A program made the translations under genes and the position numbers. The notes under the pieces were generated by a model that was not told the origin of the DNA, did not search any database, and saw nothing but the letters and a program-made list of their open reading frames with translations. A stretch of DNA of 64,000 nucleotides from the NCBI GenBank assembly GCA_020072815.1, contig JAIQGE010000007.1, positions 1 to 64,000 of the forward strand, read 5' to 3'. The stretch's first letter is position 1. Every line of letters begins with the position of its first letter. Shown here one piece after another: positions 54,497-63,749 of the stretch. The DNA is from Terriglobia bacterium (lineage in GTDB: Bacteria; Acidobacteriota; Terriglobia; Terriglobales; Acidobacteriaceae).

Positions 54497-54651
54497 GATC
54501 TTTTCACCACAAACATTATGCCCTGCATTCTACTTGATGTCAAGGGATAATTACCTTACCCAATTACCAAATTACCCGATTACCAATTTCGTGTGTCTCC
54601 GTGGTGGAATTGGCTCTTTCTAAAGCTCTCCAAAGCTGCGAAAATAGCGCC

Positions 54652-55281
54652 ATGGCACTAGTCGTCATTGGCGGGCATTCGCGCAGCGTGGGCAAGACCA
54701 GCGTGGTCGCGGGTCTGATCGCGGCGTTGCCGGAGTTCAACTGGACCGCCCTGAAGATCACCCAGTTCGGCCACGGTGTCTGCTCCGCCGACGGCAAGCC
54801 CTGCGACTGCGACACCGGAGACGACCACTTCCGCGCCTTGAGCGACGAAAAAGACCTGAGCGGCGAGACGGACACCTCGCGCTACCTGGTCGCGGGCGCC
54901 AAGCGCTCCATATGGGTGCGCACGCGGCAAGGCCGCCTGAGTGAAGCCATCGCCGACATTGAGCGCAAGATTGCCGGCGCGGAAAACGTGATCATGGAAT
55001 CCAACAGCATCATGGGCTTCCTCAAGCCCGACCTCTACCTCAGCGTGCTCGACGCCGGGACCCAGGACTTTAAAGTTTCCGCCAACGAGTTTCTGGACCG
55101 CGCCGACGCGGTGATCCTGCACAAGGCCAATGGCATGGGCATGGGTGGTGCCAAGTGGGACCTGGTTTCCATGGACCGTCTTGCGGGCAAGCCGCAGTTT
55201 CTGATCGAACCTCCTCCGTACGTGACGCCGGAGATTGTCTCGTTTGTTCGCGAACAATTGGCCGCGCGCATTCACGCCTGA
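54652..55281 (+). CDS. P-loop GTPase/ATPase, MobB-like
   Basis: A 209-residue protein with an N-terminal Walker A GGHSRSVGKTSVVAGL (residues 6-21). Downstream CSADGKPCDCDTGDD gives three or four cysteines that could bind metal, and IMESNSIMGFLKPDLYLSV resembles the Walker B/inner strand of MobB- and BioD-type P-loop proteins. The role may be in cofactor insertion, but no partner genes are adjacent. The start at ATG 54652 fits the domain start. Confidence 0.6.
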   Translation: MALVVIGGHSRSVGKTSVVAGLIAALPEFNWTALKITQFGHGVCSADGKPCDCDTGDDHFRALSDEKDLSGETDTSRYLVAGAKRSIWVRTRQGRLSEAIADIERKIAGAENVIMESNSIMGFLKPDLYLSVLDAGTQDFKVSANEFLDRADAVILHKANGMGMGGAKWDLVSMDRLAGKPQFLIEPPPYVTPEIVSFVREQLAARIHA

Positions 55282-55458
55282 TTTACCGCAAAGGACGCAA
55301 AGGGCGCAACGGAAGAGAGAGATGTTTTCTTTTTAGGGCAAAGATCGCTTCTTGGTCGAAGTTTTTCTGCCGCGACATGAATCAACAAAGACTTCCCACC
55401 CCGTTGCGTCCGTTGCGTCCTTTGCGGTGAAATCCTTCGCGCCCGTTGCGGTAAATCG

Positions 55459-57888
55459 CTATTTCGGCCCGGTCATGGGAGGCATGGGCCGGTCTTTGCG
55501 CGGATCGTCGGTGCGCTTCTGGGTGTCCACGGTGTCGGGCTCGCGCACAAAGGACGCGGTCGTGGCGGTGGTGGTGGCGGTCGAGGCTGCGCGGCTACTC
55601 CGCTTTAGATTCTTCAGCACGTCGTCTCTGTCCAGGTTGTAGTCGCGAGAGAGGCGGGTGAGCGCCAGGGTGATGATGTCCGAGTGATGGATCTCTTCCG
55701 TCCCCGGAAACTTCTTCAAGTCCAGCCAGATCTTGTGCACCAGATGGACGTCCTCAGTCTTCATGGTTGGCGTGTGCGGGCCAATGCGGTAGCTTTCCAC
55801 GGACTGGTCAGGGCGCACCACCTGGAACACGAACTGGCGCTTGGGTTCAGGCATGGCCTCCCAGGCCTGGCCCAGGCGGAAGGCCTGCTCTTCGCCCGTC
55901 ATTTTGCTGGAGAGTCCGGAGACCACGGCGGAAGATTCCATGGAACTGGCGGTCTGCACAATCGCCGAGAAGACGTCACGCGCCGGGACCACCAGCAGGG
56001 AAATGGTTTTGCCGTAGCTCTCCGCGATGGAAACCGCCTTGGTGAACAAGGTCTGCTCGTAGTCGCTGAAGATCTGTTCCATGGCCAGGTCGTATTCGGC
56101 GGAGCCGTAGCCGGTAAGGCGGGCCTCCATCACCACAATGTCCTGGTCGTGCGTGTCGGTCACTTCCAGCGCCCAGCGCAGGTGGTTGAGCGTGTTGTAG
56201 TCGCGCACCGTGACCAGCAGGTTCTCCGGACGCACCTGGACCGTTTCACGTCCAATGGTGTCCTGCTGCACCAGTTGGAAGTGCTCTTTCATTTGCTGCT
56301 CAACGTGCGCGAACTTGCGTTTGTTGACCTTTTCTGAGACCAGAAAGATGAAGAAGAACCCGATGGAAAACGCCAGCCCGGCCACCGTGGCCACCTGTTT
56401 GGTGAAGATGTTCACCACCGCGGTCGAGAGCAGCACCAGATGGACGGACGCCAGGCCCACGGGGAGTTCAACCGTCTTCCACTTGCCGGTGGCCTTGTCT
56501 CTTCCGATGGGGAACGGGATGTTAGGAGGCACGCGCCAACCGCGTTCGCCCTTGTATTTGAAGCGGAGCACCAGCATGGCCAGGCTGTTGAAGGTGAAGC
56601 TCCAGATCACGCCGAAAGCGTAGGCTTCACCCAGCACGTACACGTTGCCCCGGCTGGCCAGGATGGTGATCAACTGCAGTCCAACGATCAAGTTGACGAT
56701 GCGGTAGCTGGTGCCGTACTTCCGGTGCGGGCGCCGGAACCAGTCCGTCAGGACCCCGTCTTCAGAAACCCGATTGAGCACGCCGTTGGAGCCGATGATG
56801 GAGGTGTTGATGGCGCCGGAGAGAATCAGGAACCCCACGCCCACCACAAATACCCGGAAGATCAGCTTGAGCATATGCGGCCCCACCATATACATGGCCA
56901 TGCCGCTGATCAAGTTGTCTTTGTAAACCGAAACCCGCACGCTGTCCGGAATGATCATCACGGCCAGCATGGAGCCGATTCCGGTGAACACAAAGCTGAA
57001 CACGGCGATGATCAGCGCCGCGCGTTTCAGGTTGCGCAGCTTTGGACTTGCGATTTCGCGGTTCACCTGGGCCAGCGATTCTTCGCCGCTCATGGCCAGC
57101 ACGGAGTGGCCGAAGGCGATGAGAATCCCGAATAGCCCGAACGATTTGGCCAGGTCCGTCCCTTTCAGGAAGCCCAGCGCCTCGTCGCTGAACTTCAGGT
57201 TTGCAGGCACGGGCAGCGGGGGCAGGGAAGCGCCGTTCTTCATCACCGTGTAAATCGCCCACACCAACAGGATGACCACCATGACGGTGGTGATCTGCAT
57301 CACGCGCAGCGCTTTGTCGCTGGACTCCTCAATGCCCTTGATGTTTTCCCACCAGTAATAGATGGTCACGGCCAGGGCAAAGGCCGCTGCGGCGTAATTC
57401 TCATTGATGTGGAGAGCGTGGCCGTTCAGCATGTGGTGCATGGCCCGCGGCACCCAGCCGTGGACTTCTGCCGCGGAGAACAGCTCGTTGATCAGCCCGG
57501 CAATGTATTGGCCGGCGGAGACGCCGGAGATCGGGCCGGTGAGGATGTAGTCAAACATCAGCGCGGAGACGCTCAACTTGGCAAACGTTCCGCCCAGGGC
57601 CTCTTTCACCACGCGATACACGCCGCCGCGGGTGAACATGGAACAGCTTTCCACGTACACCGAGCGCACGGCAAAGGCGAAGAGCATCACGCCCAGAATG
57701 AACCAGGGCGCGGCCTTGCCGACCGCCTGTTCCGCGATGCCGCCGGCGTAAAAAGCGGAAGAACCAAGGTCATTGAGGACAATGGCCGCGGCGCGCCAGT
57801 AGGAGATGAACGTGAGCATCACCGACGTGGCGACCACGATGCGGACCCTGTTCGATTGTGTCGGGACTGCTCCGGAGCCGGCTGACAT
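55459..57888 (-). CDS. APC-superfamily permease with C-terminal Usp-like domain (KimA-like)
   Basis: About 809 residues. Residues 1-500 have twelve membrane segments of the amino acid-polyamine-cation fold (GGVYRVVKEALGGTFAKLSV, SGEESLAQVNREI). Residues 530-740 form a cytoplasmic domain resembling universal-stress proteins (LVTVRDYNTLNHLRWALEV ... SAVVSGLSSK). The Thr/Ala-rich and Pro-rich tail is disordered. Bacterial APC proteins with such cytoplasmic domains include KimA-type K+ importers regulated by c-di-AMP; substrate here is inferred from that and from the Kdp neighbourhood. An ATG ten codons upstream is an alternative start. Confidence 0.65.
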   Translation of the reverse strand: MSAGSGAVPTQSNRVRIVVATSVMLTFISYWRAAAIVLNDLGSSAFYAGGIAEQAVGKAAPWFILGVMLFAFAVRSVYVESCSMFTRGGVYRVVKEALGGTFAKLSVSALMFDYILTGPISGVSAGQYIAGLINELFSAAEVHGWVPRAMHHMLNGHALHINENYAAAAFALAVTIYYWWENIKGIEESSDKALRVMQITTVMVVILLVWAIYTVMKNGASLPPLPVPANLKFSDEALGFLKGTDLAKSFGLFGILIAFGHSVLAMSGEESLAQVNREIASPKLRNLKRAALIIAVFSFVFTGIGSMLAVMIIPDSVRVSVYKDNLISGMAMYMVGPHMLKLIFRVFVVGVGFLILSGAINTSIIGSNGVLNRVSEDGVLTDWFRRPHRKYGTSYRIVNLIVGLQLITILASRGNVYVLGEAYAFGVIWSFTFNSLAMLVLRFKYKGERGWRVPPNIPFPIGRDKATGKWKTVELPVGLASVHLVLLSTAVVNIFTKQVATVAGLAFSIGFFFIFLVSEKVNKRKFAHVEQQMKEHFQLVQQDTIGRETVQVRPENLLVTVRDYNTLNHLRWALEVTDTHDQDIVVMEARLTGYGSAEYDLAMEQIFSDYEQTLFTKAVSIAESYGKTISLLVVPARDVFSAIVQTASSMESSAVVSGLSSKMTGEEQAFRLGQAWEAMPEPKRQFVFQVVRPDQSVESYRIGPHTPTMKTEDVHLVHKIWLDLKKFPGTEEIHHSDIITLALTRLSRDYNLDRDDVLKNLKRSSRAASTATTTATTASFVREPDTVDTQKRTDDPRKDRPMPPMTGPK

Positions 57889-57969
57889 TTTTAGAAAATA
57901 AATAACGGCCGCTGCCAACCAGTTGATCTTGGTTTTGCAGGACCGCGCTCACGCCTCAATTTTCTTCGC

Positions 57970-58158
57970 TTATACCTTGTGGTCCCGCACCGGTTCGTCT
58001 CCCTCAAACATGCTATGGGCCGTCTTGATGGCTGTAACAATAATGACCGGTATCGCCCCGATCAGCCCCGCGAGGAAGAAATATTGAAACACCGGCAAGA
58101 CATAGTGGACCACGAAATGCACGCTTTTGATTGTAGTCCCGCGCCTGCGCTTAATCAA
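57970..58158 (-). CDS. Small single-pass membrane protein B
   Basis: A 62-residue protein with a basic N-terminus, one helix (YFFLAGLIGAIPVIIVTAI) and an acidic end with HSMFEGDEP. It is related in pattern to the 60-residue protein at 50402 and lies upstream of the APC permease on the same strand, 51-81 bases away depending on the start. Possibly a small subunit or regulator of the transporter. Confidence 0.6.
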   Translation of the reverse strand: MIKRRRGTTIKSVHFVVHYVLPVFQYFFLAGLIGAIPVIIVTAIKTAHSMFEGDEPVRDHKV

Positions 58159-58189
58159 AACAAACTGGGTTTGCTAAAATCGCCTACGC

Positions 58190-59806
58190 GTGCGAGCCAT
58201 TCCCAACAAGGCATGGTACCTGGCCCTGCTCTCCGGCGGGCTGCAAGTTCTCGTCTTCCCCAAGATCAACCTGTTTTTTCTTTGCTGGATAGCCTTGGTC
58301 CCGCTGCTGTACGCGCTGCTGCGCGGCCCTGGAGGCGAAGGCGCGGTGGTGGATTCTGAAGGGCGCTCGCTGCGGCCGTTCACGCTGTGGCAAGGCTTCC
58401 TGCTGGGATGGGCCAGCGGCATCGTGTGGTATTTCGGCACGTGTTATTGGGTCTACGGCGTGATGACCAGCTTTGGCGGGCTGAATTTGCTGGCGGTGAT
58501 TCCCATCATGATTGCCGCCGCCCTGGCTTACGGCCTGCACCATGCGGTGTTTGGACTGCTGGTGGTGCTGATGGCCCGGCGGTCGTCCTTCGGAAACCGG
58601 CGGCCGTTGTTCCTGGCGCCGTTCTTCTGGGTGGCGATTGAACTCTATCGCGACCGCGTGACCGGCTTCCCCTGGCTGCCGCTGGGAGGCGCGCAGGTGG
58701 ACAACATTCCTTATGCGCGCATTGCCGAAGTCACCGGCGTTTACGGGCTGACCTTTACCGTGGTCCTGGTGAACTGCGCGTTTGTTGCCGGGCTGCTGCT
58801 GATGGGGCGCCGGCGCATCAATCTTTTGATTTCCGCGGTGGCCGCGGCCATCGCGCTGCAGATGGGCGTGTTCGCCAAGCCTGAGCCGTTCGCCGCTTCG
58901 CGACAGGCCCTGCTGGTGCAGGAAAACGTCCCCGTGCTGGACCTGGTGCAGTGGACGCCGCAGTATTACGACCAGACCATTGGCGCGCTGGCGCTGCTCA
59001 GCGTGGAAGAACAGAAGAAACAGCCCGTCCGGCACGCGCCGGGGCTGATCGTGTGGCCGGAATCGCCCGCGCCGTTCATCATTTCCGACCCGCGCCTGCA
59101 GTACTGGCTGACGGAGATCGCGCGGGACACCAAGTCCTACATGATTGTGGGCGCCACCGGCGTGGCGCCGGTTGCAAACGCCGCCGACGAGCCCAACATC
59201 TACAACTCCGCCCTGGTCATGGACCCGCAAGGCCGCGTTGCCGGACGCTATGACAAGATCCACCTGGTCCCCTACGGCGAATTTGTCCCCTTCAAAGACG
59301 TTTTGTTCTTCGCCAAAAAGCTCACCCGGGAGGTGGGCAACTTTACTCCGGGGACGGAACGCAAGGTGTTTGACCTGGACGGCTCCCGCGCGTCGGTGGT
59401 GATTTGCTATGAGTCCATCTTTTCCAATGAAGTGCGGCAGTTCACCCTGAACGGCGCGCAGGTGCTGATCAACATTTCCAATGACGGCTGGTACGGCGAA
59501 ACCGGCGCGGATTTTCAGCATCTGCAGATGGCCCGCATGAGGGCGATTGAAAACCATCGCTGGCTGCTGATTGACAGCAACAGCGGAATCACCGCGTCCA
59601 TTGATCCTTACGGGCGGATCGTGACGCGCGCGGAGCGCAACGTGCGCACCGCCCTGGTGGCCCCGTTTTCCCCGGTCAGCGATATCACCGTGTACGCCCG
59701 CTACGGCGACGTTTTTGCCTGGAGCTGTGTGGTAATCTCAATATTGGCGGTGTTTTTGCGGTGGCGCATACGGGCGCCCACCATGATTGAAGCCCGCCCG
59801 GCGTAG
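58190..59806 (+). CDS. lnt: Apolipoprotein N-acyltransferase
   Basis: A 538-residue protein starting at GTG. Seven or eight N-terminal membrane helices precede a nitrilase-fold domain with the full catalytic set: Glu291 in VWPESPAPF, Lys356 in YDKIHLVPYGEFVP and Cys406 in VVICYESIF, with spacing close to that of E. coli Lnt. It adds the third acyl chain to lipoproteins in the inner membrane, consistent with the lipoprotein gene at 6793. It is six bases upstream of prfB. Confidence 0.92.
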   Translation: MRAIPNKAWYLALLSGGLQVLVFPKINLFFLCWIALVPLLYALLRGPGGEGAVVDSEGRSLRPFTLWQGFLLGWASGIVWYFGTCYWVYGVMTSFGGLNLLAVIPIMIAAALAYGLHHAVFGLLVVLMARRSSFGNRRPLFLAPFFWVAIELYRDRVTGFPWLPLGGAQVDNIPYARIAEVTGVYGLTFTVVLVNCAFVAGLLLMGRRRINLLISAVAAAIALQMGVFAKPEPFAASRQALLVQENVPVLDLVQWTPQYYDQTIGALALLSVEEQKKQPVRHAPGLIVWPESPAPFIISDPRLQYWLTEIARDTKSYMIVGATGVAPVANAADEPNIYNSALVMDPQGRVAGRYDKIHLVPYGEFVPFKDVLFFAKKLTREVGNFTPGTERKVFDLDGSRASVVICYESIFSNEVRQFTLNGAQVLINISNDGWYGETGADFQHLQMARMRAIENHRWLLIDSNSGITASIDPYGRIVTRAERNVRTALVAPFSPVSDITVYARYGDVFAWSCVVISILAVFLRWRIRAPTMIEARPA

Positions 59807-59811
59807 GAACT

Positions 59812-60910
59812 ATGGTGGAAGAACTCGAACGCGAATACTCCAGCGTGCGCGACAAAGTCGCGGACCTGCGGAGCTATCTTTGACTCGCCCTCCGTGCGAG
59901 CGCAATTAGCCGAAGTTGAAAAACAAGTTGCCGATCCCAGCGTCTGGACTGACCAGGCGCGCTCACAGACGCTCATGCGCCAGCGCAAACGCCTGGAAGA
60001 TTCCCTGGCCATGGACTCCGATCTGGCGCGCCGCATGGAAGACATCCGGGCCTATTTTGATCTGGCCCGCGAAGGCGAAGCCGTCACCGCCGAACTGCAA
60101 AAAGAAATCAACGACCTGCGGGAGATCGCCGAGAAGCTGGAAACGCAAACGCTGCTCTCCGGCGAAAATGACATGCGCAACGCCATCGTCACCATCCACC
60201 CCGGCGCCGGCGGGACGGAATCACAGGACTGGGCGGAGATGCTCATGCGCATGTACCTGCGCTGGGCGGAGCGACAAGGATTTCCCGTGGAGATGGCGGA
60301 ACTGCAGCCGGCGGAGGAAGCCGGCATCAAGTCGGCGACGTTTACCGTGACCGGCGACTACGCTTACGGCCTGCTCACCAGCGAGATCGGCGTGCACCGC
60401 CTGGTGCGCATCTCGCCCTTTGACCAGCAGAGCCGGCGGCATACCTCCTTCGCCAGCGTGTTCGTCTCGCCGGAAATTGATGACTCCATCCAGGTGGATA
60501 TCAAGCCGGAAGAAATTCGCGTGGACACTTACCGCTCCGGCGGCAAAGGCGGCCAGCACGTGAACACCACCGACTCCGCCGTACGCATCACCCACTTTCC
60601 CACGGGCATCGTGGTGGCCTGCCAGAATGAACGCTCCCAGCACAAGAACCGCGACAAGGCCTTCAAGATTCTGCGCTCCAAGATTTATGAGTACGAGTTG
60701 GAGAAGAAGCGTGAAGCCACGCGGAAAGTGGAAGACACCAAGCTGGAGATTGATTTTGGTTCGCAGATACGGTCGTATGTTCTGCATCCTTACCGGATGG
60801 TGAAGGACCATCGCACCAAGCTCGAAGTGGGAGACGTGGACCGCGTTCTGGACGGCGATTTGCGCCCGTTCATTCGCGGTTATCTGATGGCGCGGCGAAA
60901 TCAGGGATAA
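59812..60910 (+). CDS. prfB: Peptide chain release factor 2 (programmed +1 frameshift)
   Basis: The gene opens with 23 codons ending CTT then TGA at 59881; a +1 shift at CTTTGAC gives the main frame (59882-60910). A GGAG purine stretch just upstream of the slip site acts as the internal Shine-Dalgarno, as in the classic RF2 autoregulation. The main frame contains the GGQ motif (RSGGKGGQHVNTTDSAVR) for peptide release and a serine-containing recognition region typical of RF2. It terminates at UGA and UAA. Total about 365 residues, normal. Confidence 0.95.
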
Positions 60911-60922
60911 TAGCGCAGGCCT

Positions 60923-62218
60923 ATGGCAAGCATCCTGGACCAGATGAAACGCAACGCTTTACCCGCGGGCGCCATGCGCACCGCGGCAAATGGCGCGCTG
61001 CCCGTCCCTCCCGGGGAGATGCTGGAAATCCTGGTGTACCTCACCCACAACCCGGTGTTCAGCCAGGACGCCAAACTGACGCTGGCCGGATGGGACCTGA
61101 ACGCGGCCATGGAAATTGTGAAAGACAGTGCCGCGCCGCCGGAAGTCCTGGGATATTTCTGGGTGGAAGAGAACCGGCGTCCGGCGCTGATGCCGGCCAT
61201 GATCGAAAACCCGGCCATTTCCGAATCCATGCTGATGGAGCTTGCCGCCGCGTGTCCGCGGGAGATTGTGCACATGCTGCTGGCCAGCCCGCGCGCCCGC
61301 AGCTCACCGGCGATCATGGAATCGCTCTCCACCAACCCGCGGGTCATGCCGGACGAACTCGCGGAACTCCAAGGTGGCGCATTGGCGGAGAGCGTAATCG
61401 CCGCCGCCAGTGGCCCGGTAACGGAGAGCCCGGCGGACGTGGAGATTGGCGTGAAGGCCGCGAGCCCGCACGCGGATGGCGATGAGCACGATCCGGAGAC
61501 CGTTGCCGCGCACGCCGCATGGCTCAAGGAGCATGCCGAAGAAGTCGCCGCCGAGGAAGGCAAAGCCTTTCAGTTGATGGGTGAAGGGCTGCCTGAAGAT
61601 GACGGAAGCGCGCCCGCGGAAGAAGTCCACGAGGAAACCCACGAAGCGGCCCGTGAAGCAGCTTCCCCCGGCGCGGCGGACGGCGCGGAAGAAATAACAC
61701 CTTCGCCGGTTTCCGACCATCTGGCCTTGGCGGCGCTGGCGGCGCAAACCAAGAGAACGGCCCGCCAGGCAGCGGAGAAGAAGCTGACCCCGCTCCAGAA
61801 GGTTTCCCGCCTGAGCGCTTCTGAGCGCGTGAAGCTGGCCTTTACCGGGAACAAGGAAGAGAGGGCCATTCTGATTCGCGACGGCGCCCGCGTGGTGCAG
61901 AACGCCGTGCTGTCTTCGCCCAAACTGACGGACCCTGAAGTGGAGACGTTTGCTTCGGCCAAGAACCTGGGGGAGAACGTGTTTCGCGAAATCGCGCGCA
62001 ACCGCCGCTACATGAAGAATTATCACGTGGTCCGCAATCTGGTGCAGAATCCCCGCTGCCCCCTGGACATTGCTTTGCCTCTGGTGAAAATGCTGCTGGT
62101 GTACGACCTGAAGGGCATGCAGCACAGCCGCAGCATTTCTGAAACCATTCGCAAGGTGGCGCAGAAGTACTATAAGGAGAAATCCCTCTCAGGAGGCAAG
62201 ATCAAGAGCGAGGAGTAA
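60923..62218 (+). CDS. Conserved hypothetical protein with repeat-like NP segments
   Basis: A 431-residue protein 12 bases after prfB. It has recurring segments of the type LVYLTHNPVFSQDAKLTLAG, ALMPAMIENPAISESMLMEL, ESLSTNPRVMPDELAEL and VRNLVQNPRCPLDIALPLVK, that is Asn-Pro followed by a helix, which resembles leucine-rich-variant or HEAT-type helical repeats. An acidic low-complexity linker (residues 160-260) separates the two repeat blocks. It is probably a cytoplasmic scaffold. No catalytic motif seen. Confidence 0.6.
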   Translation: MASILDQMKRNALPAGAMRTAANGALPVPPGEMLEILVYLTHNPVFSQDAKLTLAGWDLNAAMEIVKDSAAPPEVLGYFWVEENRRPALMPAMIENPAISESMLMELAAACPREIVHMLLASPRARSSPAIMESLSTNPRVMPDELAELQGGALAESVIAAASGPVTESPADVEIGVKAASPHADGDEHDPETVAAHAAWLKEHAEEVAAEEGKAFQLMGEGLPEDDGSAPAEEVHEETHEAAREAASPGAADGAEEITPSPVSDHLALAALAAQTKRTARQAAEKKLTPLQKVSRLSASERVKLAFTGNKEERAILIRDGARVVQNAVLSSPKLTDPEVETFASAKNLGENVFREIARNRRYMKNYHVVRNLVQNPRCPLDIALPLVKMLLVYDLKGMQHSRSISETIRKVAQKYYKEKSLSGGKIKSEE

Positions 62219-62258
62219 ACGGGCGGCTCGCCCGCCAGACGCTCTGGTCACAATCAAT

Positions 62259-62900
62259 ATGCGGCGCAGAATCAAATCTTGTTTGCTTGTAGCGGTGGCG
62301 TTGACTGCGCTCACGGTGCCGCTGGCCGTCCGCGCCCAAGCCCATAAGCCTTCCGAGTATGCCGCTCTCCGCGACCGGGTGAAGAGCGGCGACCAATCTG
62401 TGGATTTTGCCCGCCTGCGCATCTCTTACGTTGATTCGCCGGAGTTCAAGAACGCCAAAGACACGTCTGAAGAATCAACCAAGATGAGCGAGGCCTTCAA
62501 GGCGCGGGAATTCAAGCAGGTGATCAAGACTGCAGAAGTAGTGCTGGAGAACAACTACACTGATCTGGACGCACACTTCTATGCGTTCACGGCTTGTCGC
62601 GAACTGGGCGAGGTCAAGCAGGCGGAGTTTCATCGCGCGGTGTTCAAGGGACTGGTCGACTCCATCCTGCATTCCGGCGACGGCAAGACCCCGGAGACCG
62701 CCTATGTTGTGGTTACTGTCCACGAAGAGTATGTGGTCTTGAGCATGCTCGGCTTGCAGCCGCAGGGTCAGGCGCTGCTGCATGACAAAGGACATTCCTA
62801 TGACGTCATGAAGGCCAAAGACAAGAAATCCGGCGAGGCCGTCACGCTGTATTTCAACGCGGACATTCCTTTCAAAAGTTACGAAGTAAAGATGAAATGA
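62259..62900 (+). CDS. Secreted DUF4919-like protein
   Basis: A 213-residue protein with a signal peptide (LLVAVALTALTVPLAVRAQA). The mature domain starts SEYAALRDRVKSGDQSVDFARLR, with TPR-like helices (EVVLENNYTDLDAHFYAFTAC) and a C-terminal beta part (AVTLYFNADIPFKSY). This matches the DUF4919 family from memory; function unknown. It is upstream of the CoA-binding protein gene. Confidence 0.65.
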   Translation: MRRRIKSCLLVAVALTALTVPLAVRAQAHKPSEYAALRDRVKSGDQSVDFARLRISYVDSPEFKNAKDTSEESTKMSEAFKAREFKQVIKTAEVVLENNYTDLDAHFYAFTACRELGEVKQAEFHRAVFKGLVDSILHSGDGKTPETAYVVVTVHEEYVVLSMLGLQPQGQALLHDKGHSYDVMKAKDKKSGEAVTLYFNADIPFKSYEVKMK

Positions 62901-62995
62901 CGCCGCGACTTCCGCCCAAGGCTGGAGCCGCGCTCGCGAGCCCGATGGCGACTGCCGTAAACGATTGAACGTCCAGAAAGTTGAACACTCAAACT

Positions 62996-63406
62996 ATGAA
63001 CCCCAGCGCCACTGACGAAATCGGTAACCTGCTGAAGAACGCCACCATCATTGCCGTGGTGGGGCTTTCGGACAGCCCGCTGCGGCCCAGTTACGGCGTC
63101 TCCGCCTACATGCAAAGCCATGGCTACAAGATCATTCCGGTGAACCCGGAAATCAAAGGCGCGCTGGGCGAGAAGGCCGTGCCGTCACTTTCCGACATCA
63201 AAAACAAGATTGACATCGTGGACGTGTTCCGCCGCTCGGAGTTTGTCGCCGATATCGTGGACGAAGCCATCCGCCTCAAAGTCCCCGCCATCTGGCTGCA
63301 GGAAGGCGTGATCGACGAGCGCGCCGCGGAGAAGGCCCGGCAGGCGGGAATCTTTGTGGTGATGGACAAGTGCATTCTGAAGGAGCATCGGGCACGGTTC
63401 AGGTGA
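62996..63406 (+). CDS. CoA-binding domain protein
   Basis: A 136-residue Rossmann-type protein: TIIAVVGLSDSPLRPSYGVS (nucleotide loop), GYKIIPVNPEIKGALGEKAV and VPAIWLQEGVIDERAAEKAR followed by a conserved Cys (VMDKCILKEH). It is the single-domain CoA_binding_2 family related to succinyl-CoA synthetase alpha. It may bind CoA or act in protein CoAlation. A TTG five codons upstream could be the start. Confidence 0.8.
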   Translation: MNPSATDEIGNLLKNATIIAVVGLSDSPLRPSYGVSAYMQSHGYKIIPVNPEIKGALGEKAVPSLSDIKNKIDIVDVFRRSEFVADIVDEAIRLKVPAIWLQEGVIDERAAEKARQAGIFVVMDKCILKEHRARFR

Positions 63407-63527
63407 ATCACCGGTCAATCCACCACGGAGACACGGAGGCACGGAGAAGAAAAGGGGCCGCGCTCGCAGCCCCCAGGTTATCGTGTGAAGTAGCCCGATT
63501 CAGGAAGCTCCTTCAAAGGACGTCTGC

Positions 63528-63749
63528 GTGAATTCACTCACAGCTTTTGGACTCGTCGCCGTCTCCGCCATGATGGTCTTCTACGCCTTGGAGAAGCGCA
63601 GCCGCTGGTTCATCCTGGCGTTCGCTGGATCGTGCGTCCTGGCTTCGGTTTATGGCTTCCTGCAAGGCGCGTGGCCCTTTGGAGTTGTGGAAGCCGTATG
63701 GTCTCTGGTGGCGCTGAGGAAATGGTGGATTGCGGCGAAGTCCGCATAG
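63528..63749 (+). CDS. Small membrane protein
   Basis: A 73-residue protein from GTG with two or three hydrophobic segments (FGLVAVSAMMVFYALE, FILAFAGSCVLASVYGFLQG) and the ending WPFGVVEAVWSLVALRKWW, a pattern common in small conserved inner-membrane proteins of several phyla. Function unknown. Confidence 0.65.
   Translation: MNSLTAFGLVAVSAMMVFYALEKRSRWFILAFAGSCVLASVYGFLQGAWPFGVVEAVWSLVALRKWWIAAKSA

Larger units (their letters stand above)
52604..54555. mobile_element. IS1595-type insertion sequence with two cargo genes
   Basis: Bounded by 25-bp inverted repeats, GGTAATTATCCCTTGA-x-ATCAAGTA (52604-52628 and complement 54531-54555, 24 of 25 identical), and flanked by an exact 8-bp direct repeat TTACCCAA (52596-52603 and 54556-54563), the target duplication. 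It contains the transposase on the minus strand and two rightward cargo genes. The target is itself an AT-rich AATTACC short-period tract. Complete ends and duplication indicate a recent insertion. Confidence 0.92.

Noticed and set aside
58184-59557. 457-codon minus-strand frame opposite lnt
   Set aside because: The lnt catalytic triad is fully present on the plus strand; the antisense frame is His/Gln/Arg-rich without motif.
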